From Albula goreensis (Eukaryota; Chordata; Actinopteri; Albuliformes; Albulidae): a stretch of DNA of 64,000 nucleotides. The stretch is from positions 8,850,128-8,914,127 of the forward strand of contig CM040758.1 in the NCBI GenBank assembly GCA_022829145.1, in the 5' to 3' direction. Position 1 is the stretch's first letter. Each line of letters opens with the position of its first letter. Both the position numbers and the translations under genes were made by a program. This document shows, one piece after another, positions 12,721-25,026 of the stretch. The notes below the pieces were generated by a model. That model was not told the origin of the DNA, searched no databases, and worked only from the letters and a program-made list of their open reading frames with translations.

Positions 12721-13849
12721 ACGTTATTTCCATAAGGAAACGTCAGAGCAATAAGTGTTCCTCGCCAGTGCTCGAGAGCATACCTATGTGTTATTGCAGT
12801 GCTGATTAAAGCTTGATATTGTTTCGACTTTAAACACAAGCAAAGGTACATTGTTTTCATTGTTATAAGACCGAGGTTTACAGAGGGCTAAGACCAGAAC
12901 CATTTGAGCAGCAGTGATAAATTTTGGCCAGATGATTAAGGGTTTTATGCTTTTCTGACATAAACTACTACTATGTACTCAGATTTTGCGGGGTCTTGTG
13001 ACACTGCTGTATACCTCGCTGCAAAATTAAATAAACACATCTAAATATCGGCAATAGCAGAAGGTCATTAACAAGCGAAGAGAAGGAATGAGACTGCAAC
13101 GACCTGATTTGCCGCTGCAGTATTGGCAAATTACAAATATCTGTTTGCTCCAGTCAGTATTAGTTAATGTGTGGTTTATTGCAGGTTGCATTAGCAGTGG
13201 ATGTGTGTCTCATATTCTATGCATGTGTTTGCAAGTGTAGATAAAGCACATCTATATTTTAGGGTGGTATACAGGTGTAATTGTTAAATTGTGCTGGTGT
13301 TGCGAATTTGTGATGCCACCACTACGATACCACTACAAATTACAGGGCTATTTCAATGCAGCTCATCCCTTACACCAGACATGCATAAATGAAGCATAAA
13401 ATTATGACTGTGGTATTCAACCAGAATGGCAGAAAGTTAACAACTGTGACAACTGCGTTACCTGGAACATGCAGCGATCAAATTTTGAAGATTTGGAACT
13501 TTTAAATGTAGTCGGTTGGGTTTGTTTTGTATGAAATGTATTTTATTTCTGGATGTCCACGCTTTCTCATCTATAAATGGCAAACTTTGATGTTCTGTTT
13601 ATGAAGTCTTAAAACGGGGAAGTCTTTCTTTCTCTACAGCCATTACACAAGAGGTCGTAGAAAACTATCTGAAATTGTGCATAATAAGATTTGATGTCCT
13701 TTCAATCGGATTTGTAGCCTAATTGCCCCGCTACAAGGGCGCATTATACTCACTAAAAACTATATAGACGATTCATGTCTTTGCTATAACTGCTCCACCT
13801 CTCTCCACTGCAAATAAACATAAAGCAACGACAATACTGTGATGATAGT

Positions 13850-13912
13850 TATAATAACAATAATATTATTATTGTTGTTGTTGTTGTTATTATTATTATT
13901 ATCATTATTATA
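13850..13912. repeat. AAT/ATT/GTT trinucleotide microsatellite
   Basis: Imperfect ATT and GTT trinucleotide repeats are interrupted by a few substitutions. On the minus strand they read as a polyasparagine stretch that is not a protein. Confidence 0.9.
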
Positions 13913-16261
13913 CAGTACTAATTGTGGCGTAACCAAATTAAAAATAAAATGAACCTCTCTGCAGAGCAACAAATATAGCTAAACATTATGTGTGGTTTCA
14001 AACGCCATGAGCCCCAAAATATGTACCAACAGTATTTACCGTTTTACCCCAAATTTTTTGCCCTTTATTAACAAAGGCAAACAAACCCAAATGACCGATT
14101 AACATTTAAGATGCTTCTGACGCAATCGCGTTTAGAGGGGTCCCAAGGGAGCATGCTGCTGTAAAAAAATATCTTTAAGAATTAAGAATGTATTTAAATT
14201 GAATATGTGTAGTTTTATAGATTAGGCCTGTTTTCACTAATATGTATTTGTGTACATGTCATTTAAAAAAAATGTCTACCTGCAAAAGTGGATTCAGTTC
14301 CTTCAGATCAAATTAAAATTGTTTCTGGTAAATGAATTTCTCTTAGGAATTAGACACTTGCCGCTTGTTTCGGGACTCATTCAAAGTAGACTAACATTCT
14401 GAAAAGTTTTAATTTGATATATAAATACATTTATGCTTATGTTTCTGCTAGTGTTTTCTTAGGCCTGTTTTAGTGTAATAACGCATGTGTATGTAAAAGT
14501 TCCCTTTTCAAGGAAAGTTTTTAATCTGCTGTCGACTTGGTGTTTCACAAAATTAAGTTTTCATATTTTTACATTTCAGCAGTAGCCACAGAAAGTTGCA
14601 ATAATTATTTATGAAGTGTCCAATTTATTAATACCCATTTACTTTTGCTTTAAACTGTTGTTAATAAGTGTAGGCTATCCAGTATGTCTCCCCTGAGAAA
14701 ATCTGAAGCTCTCTCTGTGGTCCATCTTGCCCTCGTCAGTTTGTTAATTTTTTTATTCTGTTTAGCATTATAAAAATTTTCGGCATATATTATTGTCGAA
14801 ACTGTTCAGGTAATTGGCGTCCTGTTGCTCCTCGTATTCGCTTTGCCCCTTCTTGCTTACAACTGTGTTAACTGCTGTGCCTCTCTTTACTTTCGATCAA
14901 TAGTAATCTCTTCATGCTCCCAGTCGTCTGCTGAGGTTAACATCAAAGAGAACATCGTCTCTTTCATATCTTTAGAAGCGCACATTTTATTATTGCCTAA
15001 ACAGTATCTCGAAATTTTTCACCTGTTAGCAGTATTTACACACGTTTAATCTTCCTCATACCAAATACTGTTTATCCCCCTATTCTCACATAATTCCACA
15101 ATGTATGCGGTCTTTGGCTCATATTTAAGTCGAACTGATTTTTAAAAAGCTATCACTTTTGCACTGATTTTTTTTTGTAGTTTGCAACATTCATGTCAGT
15201 CAGCTGAAATGTTGATTTGCGAAGATGTACAGTATATGTCACGTTGTAGGTTGCCATTGAAAACTCTCTGTCCAATAAACTACCAGCAGATTCGCCTATT
15301 AATTACTCTGAAGAAAGGGATGCTGCCTGGTGCTGTGCGCGGCAGAAGAATTATAGTCCTACATTTGTTGTAGGGTTAAGGTGCTTTGTGTTAAAATTTG
15401 TGTAGAGCCGTTCAGTTTCACAGGAACTCACTGGCTAGTCAAAAATATTGATCAGACCCAGCGATTCTATACAGCAATCGTTTTGCTGTATTGTATCTTA
15501 ACTGGATTGTCGAGATTTTGTCAAGTCCACTTATCGAAAGCATCTAATGAAGAATCCCAGTCGCTTAATGGTCCCCTTGGCAGTCGATATCAGAGTGTGA
15601 CTGAATCACTAATATGATACATTTATGATGATAAATTAACCTCTGGCGCACATATGCCAACGAGCTGTTCAACGACAGGGGTCAGATTTTATTAAAAAAA
15701 TATCATAATGCCTTATGTCTGCCTGATTGCATAGATTCGCACACGGAAACTTCACAGGCACCGTTACAGAACATCATTAGACTGAGGTGTTGCACACAGA
15801 AAGCTTTCCCTTAAGCGTTTACTTCTGAATGAAACAACACACATAGTCCTGTGATCCTGCTGCGCTAGTCAGAACCTTTCTTCAAGTGAGGCCTCGGTAG
15901 AAAAAAAATATTCGCTTTATAATCTTTCCAGCAGATATGGGCAATCTCTGGGCTCAGATTTGGCTGTATTCTTTTAAGGCACAGCTGAAGAGTTAGGCTT
16001 GTTCAGGTCTCTGAGATGGGAAGTGACTGAAGCGAAGAGGCTTAACAATGGCGCTTGTATGTCATGAGTTAAGTGCCTGTCGCTACCCCGTGCACTGTCT
16101 GGGACATAGAGTAGGTACTCTGGTGTGGGGTGGATCAGGCGACCCCAGTATGCCCGCGTAGGTTTTTATCGCTCTCTTGCATTTCCCCCAGTTACTGTGA
16201 GGATTTGAAGAAAATCCCATGCCAAAACTCGAGGTTTTGAGCATAACTGATACATTTGAGC

Positions 16262-16290
<29 letters not shown>
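16262..16290. repeat. (AAT)n microsatellite
   Basis: A run of about ten AAT units. On the minus strand it reads as a polytyrosine stretch with no coding support. Confidence 0.93.
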
Positions 16291-16292
<2 letters not shown>

Positions 16293-19200
16293 TCCGTTGT
16301 ACCACTGCATGTTTGCAGAGAATCCCGTGAATGGTGGATTATAAATTATTGTTAGTAGGTATACAACTGTTTCGTGATAAAGTGTTATCAGTGTATTACA
16401 TATTCTAAAACGATACATTCTAAAGTTATTTATTTAAAAACTATTCTTAACTGAAGGCGTTAAGTGCATTTCAATTAAATAAAGTGATGAAATCTTTGTC
16501 TCCCTCATGTGTTAAAACTGAAAATTCAACAACAGAGTCACGTGCCCTGGAGGTCGCTCTTTTGAGAATGAAGGAGCGCACAGCAGGCTTCTCTGAAAGG
16601 AGCATTCCACAGGTTGCTTGGTATGCTGTTACCGCCAGCCTTTATCTTTAAAGTTGTCAAAAATCTGTCGTAGGTATCAATCTTAGCCCAAACACCAGGA
16701 AACACGGAAGAAACATTGTTTTAAAAATATATCACACTGTGGGAGCTGGAGATGGCGGACGAGTTATGTTATTCTAAAAATGTGAAAATGTAAAACAGAA
16801 AAATACATATTCGACTCCACAAATGTGCAAGTGGATAATTGTAATTCTTGGCTTTCAAATAATGGCAGACGTATGTTTTTGTTTTGGCTTCATGTAGATC
16901 AGAATTAGTTTTAGTTAATGCTGCTATTGGCTGGAATAATGACTTTAAAAGCGTGAAATCCCAGGACACAACATTGTTTAACTCCCCAAAGCTTCATATT
17001 TTTTCATGTCTATGTGTGGAATTCTGAACATCCCACAATTAAACTTGAGGTGAATGTACTTCATGAAAACACGTTTGCCAGGCATTTTGTCGTCACAATT
17101 AATATCCACTGTGAGCACTGAGGAGAAAAACATTAACAGTTCACCAAAATTTCAAACAAGTTTACATTATTCCATTCATCCTACCTGCACTTCAGCACTC
17201 TGTAGATTTTTTTCTGTTCCTCTTTTGATTGCATGTCTTAAATAAGAGCAGAATCTGAGAGCTCAGTAAAATCACACATATCTCTGTAAGCAGGCATACA
17301 TCTTCTAGCTACATAATTGCATATGACGTGTCCATGTTTTACCAAGAGGAGGACCTAGGGTCAGGAGATACAGGGGAGAGATTTGGCTGTACCTACTGTA
17401 AGCACTAAGGGAACACTGCGAATAACTTACAGCGCTGTTAAACCAGCAACCACATTGTTTGTCTATTTAAAAAAATCAAGAACTGATTCTTGCATTTTTG
17501 CACCTTAGTGTGTCTCTCTATGTAACCGCTTAGAATTTTGATGGCAGAAACTTTATATTATACTCAACATTATATGAACAACATAGCTAAACACGCACAA
17601 TATTTAGGCACACATTCTCATTCATTTCAATCACATCTCTTGTATGTTTTGCGCTTTCAAAATATCACCAAAACTGGATTTTTAGCCAATTTATTTTAAA
17701 AAATGTGAACCACACATTGCACCTCTTCAACAAAAGATCTTCCAATTTGCCTGCTCATGTGTGATTTATTGAACAGTTTAAAAATGAGTTATTTAATCAT
17801 ATTTTATAAAAATGTAATAAAATACCCAATACATAAGCTGTATATACAAAGCCTGAAACTGCAGTGTGTTATAGCAAAGCCCATTCAGTAAAAGGTATCT
17901 GAAGTCTTTACTCATAACATTTCAAGTGAGGATAATTTCCACTGCATGGCCCATAGTGCCACCTACTGGATATTTACAGAACTGACATAGGTGATTATCA
18001 TATTATTTTCTCTGTGCATGTGGAGATTTCATGATTTACATTTATTTAGGAAATAGTCATCCTGAAAAATTCAAATTATGCTCTAAAAGGCAATTAAGAG
18101 GTGATTATTAGCAAACATTTAACTCATTAAAACAACCATTCTGGTCTATGCCCTCAGCACTTCACTAGGGTCATGGACAGTTTATAGCACCAGTGTTGAG
18201 AAGACACCAGTGCAGATGGTCAATATCATCATGTTTCAGAAGGCTCTGTACATGACCAGTTTTAAACTAACATGCTCATATCAGTGTAAGAGGAGGGTGC
18301 TACCATCTGAAATGAGTCTGCAGATGACAGTACTCCATCCTCTGCACCTTTATCTCCCTCTCTCCAGAATCTACTTCTGCATGCCTCTCCCTTCCCTTAC
18401 CAGTCCATCACAGATTTAAGTGGAACCAATTATGATATTTTGTTCTGAAATTCAAACTAATGATATCATGCATATTATTTAACCTAAAAAGACAAAAGAC
18501 ACAGAGATCCCTATAGTCACATTGAAATCAAGATTTTAATGTAGAAATCAAGGATAACATTGCCATGTATCTCTTTAAATCAAATAATTTCTATTTTAAT
18601 TCTCTTGTCAATTAACTACTATATAAATTATGCCTTGGTTTGTATGAGGAAGACAATGAAATTACAGTGTGATGCTAAGCTACAGGAAAGAGAATATCCA
18701 TCTGAGTTCTCACTTACGGTCTGTAACAAAGTAAGTGAAACATGGATCATTTTTGTACTTTTCTGGACTATGTTTCTGGCAAAGTTGCAGAAAATTTGTC
18801 CCAGACCTGTAGTTCATTATAAACACAGTTTAAACTACTAGACAAGCTCTTGTGGCAATATGACAGTGAACTGTCATGGAAAACCTTTGAAAACCCGTTG
18901 GAACAAATTGTAGAGATAAATCTGGCATAACAGTGGCAGAAACCTGTTCTTTTATGAAGCTATTGCAACATTTTGGCAACCCTCTCATGTGCATTTGTAT
19001 TGTACAGTGGCAAGCTCCAGGAAAATCTGCAGCAAATAATAGTGAATAACTACCATTAAGAAGGCATTGCTTATTCCTTGTGATACATGCCAAAAGAGAT
19101 TGTCATGACCCCTGCAAATCAGGAATTTACTTTAATTGCTTGATCCAAAGAAGTAAATGAAAAAAATCTTGTATGCTGTTCTTGCCATTGAATTTGCTCA

Positions 19201-21079
19201 TGTATTTTCTCATTGCTACAATGAAAAGACTGCCCCCTGCTGGCCTGCCAAGTCTTTATCCAAGAGTAACTGTTTTTTTTTTTTCCAGGTCTTCCATACA
19301 GTTACTCACCCAGCAAATCTTCAAGTACTTTCAGCTGTTTTGTGAAGAGAAGATTATAGGGTAACCGAGGTTTTCCACCAGTAGGAAACACTTTCCCACT
19401 GCTAACAGCTACTGCTAAGCTTAGTGTACCAGAGATTTACATCTTTGCCACTAGCAACTGGCATTAGTGCAAAGGGTTTTATAGGAGGTTTACCACTAAT
19501 GGTTAAAAAACTATTCCTGCTGCAGCTAACTAATGGCCAACATGACAACCCTTTTCATTTGTGGTGAGCAAATACTTCCAGTTTTCAAGACTCATGAACG
19601 GTCTGCCACCACTGGTAAATCACTGGTAATTTATTTCCTTGCAAGATAAGCAAGTATCATACAAATCATTTTCATGTTATTCAGCCTTTAATTATATGTT
19701 TCTTGCTACTAGTGTTCAGCACTGCTGGTCTGCATGAATGTGAGTAAGCAGACATAAGAACCGTTCTGCATATATTTAATTGGACGACTCAACATTTCCC
19801 AGATTTTCTGTATATGGGGCATATGTATGGCCACTTCACTTAGATCTCATTAGAAAGATCTGTAACCTGACAGGGTGCAATTCCTCTTCTTGATAGAGCT
19901 GTGGTTTCCGAGCGTCCACACCAACAGAGTATATGCTCAAAATGTGATCATAACCTCCTCTTCAGAATAAGGAGACACAAAAACAACCTAGTCATTTCTG
20001 AGACCATGAAAAATGAGAGACAATATACATTATGCATAAGTTATATTCCTCTGGCCAGCTATTTGGTGGTGTTTATGTTACATTTCAGTTGCTCTGTACT
20101 GGTCTAGTTTTCAGATGTCAATATCCTAGTAAACTCCTGAAACTCGTCCCAGGTTTGTTCCATCATGCACTGTGGGGTCACTACAGGGTCAAAAGTACAA
20201 TTCCAACACTTCAGAGACGTTTTCATCTGCCTAAAAGTAACAGCATTAATATATGCAAGATATTGATATAGATGAGAAATGCCAGCATCTGTATGCTCAA
20301 AATGGATTGAAACTTCTATCTTAGAAACTTTGTCCCTGGAAAAATAACCTGGTGGTTAAAGATGTGCCAACCTTCAAGCAATGCTATCTGCTTATCATTT
20401 TACACAAGGCAATTCAAACTGGTACAGGCAAACTGGAAATGATTCTCCTTGCGTCTTATTGTATTCTCTTTAGAGTGCTGCAGTATACGGTAAACTGTGC
20501 TTCTTTCTTGAAGACAATTAAAATTTCACATTATAATCAATGCAAATTAAAAGTATAAAATTACAATCCTTTACAGTGTGGGTTTGAAATTGAGAGCGAT
20601 CCCAAAAAAAGGTATCCTTACCAATGTGTACTATTTTTGACTAATTAAATAACATTTATTTATGAGGATTAATTTGGCTCTACTGAATTATGTTCATATT
20701 GACTATATTAAACTGTAGCACTAGAGCCTACTTCAGGCTCTAGTATGTTTTATTTTCTCAAGATTACAGACTTCATGGGTATTAAACTTAAACACGTGAA
20801 TGACTGTTATATCACTTTTGTATATACATTTCTGGATGCCAAGTATATGCACAAAAGGAACATAATTTACATAGCACAGGTTTTAAAGCTCTTTAGTAGG
20901 ATACATTTTTGCATGTACAATAATTTAATTTAGTAGAATGAATTACTTTAATGAAGACCACTGGTTCGATTTAGAACCGAACCGCGAATCTTAAGCGTAT
21001 GGTTCAGAACCAGCTAACTGATAATGTGCTGACTTGGGCTACGAGTTTGCCGTAGCTGTACTTTGAAAGCGTCCCATTA

Positions 21080-21742
21080 CCACACAGAATGACGTCCTCA
21101 CCATCGTCGCCCTTATGACGAATGCGTGAGGTCAAAGTTCAAAACAATGGCTGTTCATGTTGAGGAAGAGTGAGGGTGTCGTCGTCCAAGAAGACAGAAA
21201 TGTAATTCTGCTGTCGTTAAAACGTTAAATATGCATTGTTTTGGTTATTTTGCAAATGACCAATTGGTCCCTTCTGCTGGTTCCTCATCTGCTCGTTAAA
21301 CGTGAACATAAGTAACAAAACAGCCGCAGTTGTCTACGTGTACAGCCACGGGTTTGCTAACTGAGGCGTCAACATGGAGGTACGAAATGCCCTAGGAATC
21401 CGAACCTGGGCTCTGTCATACGGTCTTGTTTCTCCTCGTTTCGGCAAAGGGATTTGCGAACGACAGTAACATACCTAGCTATGTATAATGCCCACTCAAA
21501 GGAACGAAAGACACAGTGCCTCACCGTTTTGACGAGAACCCCCGGTTGTTTTAGCAACAGGTGAAAACCAGCACTGTGCTGAACCGAAGAATGGGCAGGC
21601 GAAATCGCAAAAAAGCACCGAATGAGGAGCTGTGAACGCCCTTCTCCGTCGCAGTGTTGGTACTGGCGGACAAAATGGTTCCAAGTAATTAATCATGTGA
21701 GAAGAGGAAAATTTAGTAGCGCATTAGCTGTCAGTTAAATCC
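21080..21742 (+). promoter_or_regulatory. rnf145: rnf145 promoter and 5' untranslated region
   Basis: This region is CpG-richer than its surroundings and lies just upstream of the rnf145 start codon. It carries a CRE-type TGACGTC at 21090-21096 and a direct repeat with one-base spacing, AGGTCA-A-AGTTCA, at 21129-21141. DR1 sites are bound by RXR heterodimers, HNF4 and COUP-TF. A donor-like sequence (GAG|GTACGA near 21379) and an acceptor-like sequence (TGTCAG near 21728-21734) suggest a non-coding first exon spliced to the start-codon exon. Mammalian RNF145 is reported to be an LXR target, but no DR4 was noticed here. Confidence 0.5.
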
Positions 21743-24700
21743 ATGATGAAAATGCCTCGACTGGAGGAAATAGCAAACGTCGCCTTGAGAGTGCCTAGCA
21801 TTCTCGTGCTGGATTTGCTGTACAAGTGTGACATTGACAGTTTCACGGAGCACCTTAAGGCAAAAAACGAAGACATGCTTTTCAAATACAAATATGTCAT
21901 CTGGAATCTTTATTATGTAGGTAAGTAGCTTGCTACACGGACAGAACAGTGGATCCTGCTGAATAACTGTAGTTAGTTCACTATTGCCAAATCTAGGCTA
22001 TACACTGCATGCAATACATACTGTCAGTAACGTTATAGCCTATTAGCGAACAACATGATGTAACAACTCTGTTGTCATATCTGTGCTATGTCTTAAGGTT
22101 ATCTAGCTGTCTTCACATTTATTTGGAAGCCAAGTAGAATAAACAGTAATACAGCGGCAAGCCTTGCTGATTCATGATGGTAGAGTCAATGTAAACATTT
22201 ATATGAAAGCATAATTTGGGGTTGACTGTTATAAAGCAGAATAATATTACATTGGGTAAACTATATTTTCATGCTATGTAATTGAATGGGCGTGCAGCCC
22301 ATGTGTCTTTTCAGTCATCTCAAATCAGTAGCCACAATGAAATACTGCCTCCCATAACTAGAAAGTGAAAGTTTACATGGGAGTTTTATAGTGTACTTAC
22401 ATAGGAACATTACATGTGTGCTGTTTTTATTGCTCCTTAAATAGTTTAGTTACTCATTCAGCCTTTCCCACATAGCCTGTGTTGAGACAGCTACAGTAGC
22501 AACAGCTGTTATGCAGCGATAATAAAATACAGCAATAGCTAATTTCACTTCACATGCATTATGTGTGAACCAACAAGCCTGCTTTAGCAAATAATGGAGC
22601 TCATTATTGAATTAAGAGGGGAGGCTGGAGTAAAGACCAGCAAACACAAGGCTCTCGATGACACCGAGTTGACACTGATGTGTTAAGAGTCAACAGTATG
22701 CCTCTTGAAATCATCCCACCCATGTTGTGTTTAAACCAAACTGTGCGATGGGGGTGGGGGACGGGGGCTGGTGTCTCTCTTTCAGGTCACCTGGTCAGTG
22801 TAGTGGTCTTGGTCCTGCCTTTGAGACACATCGTGAAACTTTACCTGTACGTCCTGACAGCCCTGCTGCTGTATGTTGGGCACCAAGTCTCCAGGTGTGT
22901 GCATTTATGTATTTAATAAGCACTTAGTCAAAGGCAAATGCACGGCTCACTGTTTTCTTTTACACACCCATATATACTGCAAATATTTACTGAGGCAGTT
23001 TAGCTTGAATGACGTTTGGCTGGAGTTTGGCGTTAAGTATCTTGCATTAAGGTTTCAGTGGCAGTGCCCCACCCGGGTAGCATGTTTCTTCACATCATTC
23101 CAGCTTCTGCTCTTTTATATTTCATAAGCCTGACCATTTTTGTCTGATCCAACAGGTAAAGCCAAATGTCTTGATAATGTAATGAGAAACAACTGAAGGT
23201 TGTACTTGTGCCCATATAGGCCACTGTAAAGCATTTCATAATGCACTATTCAGCCAGCACTGTGGTCTAGTATGTAGGAAATACACCTGCCCTCCAGCAA
23301 TGAGGTCTCTGTTTTCGCCCTAACAAAACTAACCCTTCTTAGGATAATAATCCATTTTCTACTGTACAACTTGTAATGGTTTCTAAGGTAATTATATGAA
23401 TAGTATGCACAGACACTGCTGGAAGGCAATATTTAAAGTATGATGAGAATACCTTTTTTCTGAGTAAAGTTGACATGGTAAGTAGCAAGGTAGACTATGT
23501 GGAACATCAGCCGAAACCCATCTGCGGGTAGAATTTCCTCTGCCAGAGCCAATCTCCATACATTACCGTAGACTGATGGTGGGAAGTTCTGTCCTCAGAG
23601 GGCTAATGTTTCCAACAGTGTTCAATTAGCTAATTAGCTGTTAACAGCAGTGCCAATTCACTGGTAGGTCAGAGTGAATGTTTTGTGAAGGGAAATAATA
23701 ACAGTATTCAGGTGTTATTCTGTATGTTATCGAGAAAATATCAGATGGAGTGAATGAGTGGTTCCCAGCCTTCATCCTGAGGGGGGTCCTGTACTGTCTG
23801 GTTTTTGTTGGGCTCAGAGCTCTATGTCTGCACTAATGCCTTTGGACCTACTAGAAAACAGGCCAAGGATTTGTATGTAATAGAGGTCAAATTTTGCCAT
23901 AGCTGCTTCTTCCTTCAGCTTGACAGAAAAATTATCTGTAAACCCAGAGAAAGTCAAGATCTGGTTTCAGGGTGAGGATACTCTGAATGGCAAGAGATGC
24001 CAATTATGAAGCTAGCATGGTCATCCACATTTTTCTGCACACTGTGCATAAGTCAACACTGTGGGAGGCAATATCATAAAAACAAACATAGGCGATTGGT
24101 CAGGCGATAGAGACCTGTCTTTTGAAAATGTGACGTGTGCCTTTGTGTGAGTAAATATCACTTGAGCATGATAGGTTGTGCACGATATCTTTCCTTTTGT
24201 GTCTCATCACGCTGCACTGTTCTCAGAGCAGTGCATGCCAGGGCTATAAAATACCTCCTGACAGATCAGCAGAGAGGATCAGAGCAGTTTTTAATGTTTA
24301 AATACACTTCAGATTTTCCTCTCTACTTGACAGCTTTTGGATACAGCAAAAGAAAATCTATCAAATCATATATATTTTCCTTTTGTTTCTTCCCTTGTTG
24401 AATATAACTCTGTTGAAAAGATTAAAGTACAGTACTTTAAAGGTTTTGTCAGCCCAGGTTTATGTGGGACTTTTTATCCTTTACAGAGACTATGTCCGTG
24501 GAGAGGTGCACTATGGGTACGAGGGAGCAGTGTATCTGGACTCTTTGGCTTTCAGTCGTTTCGTTGCTGCTCTGACAAGTAAGTAGGCCTATGAAACGCA
24601 CTGCAGCCTTCCACTTCAAATAAGTGTTTTTCGATCTGGCTTGTGTTCAGGGACACAAACCAGCATCTGTGTGTCCCTCATCTTAAGCCTTTCATCTCCT

Positions 24701-24974
24701 TCTGCTTTTGTTTTAAATTTACAGTGCAACTTACTACACAGCATTGGGAACGAACCCATTTTAGTGGAAAAAATACCAACATTCTGTTCCACCTCTATGC
24801 CAATAGCATATCGTTGAACTGTTGAACTCTTTTGTCTTTACTGTTTGTGGTTTACTCCCTGTGAGATGAATGTCCACAAGCAAATCTTTGCACAGTACTG
24901 TGTAGTCGAAGTAATGATAAAAGTAATTTGCATGCCTTCTTTTTCTTTGTGTATCTTTATGTGCATGCATCTGT

Positions 24975-25026
<52 letters not shown>

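Larger units (their letters stand above)
12721..20980. other. Intergenic region between ebf1 (-) and rnf145 (+)
   Basis: About 8 kb of AT-rich sequence separates the two divergently transcribed genes. I see no exon with splice support on either strand. It holds ATT/GTT and AAT trinucleotide repeats and possibly diverged transposon debris around 19350-20500. Long-range ebf1 promoter elements are likely in the ebf1-proximal half, but nothing specific can be called. Confidence 0.6.

Noticed and set aside
13784-13972. ORF with a polyasparagine run
   Set aside because: It is the translation of a trinucleotide microsatellite.
23255-23325. A tRNA-SINE-like phrase (GTGGTCTAGTATG...AATGAGGTCTCTG)
   Set aside because: The resemblance to a SINE head is weak, there is no clear B box or tail, and it is not reported as an element.
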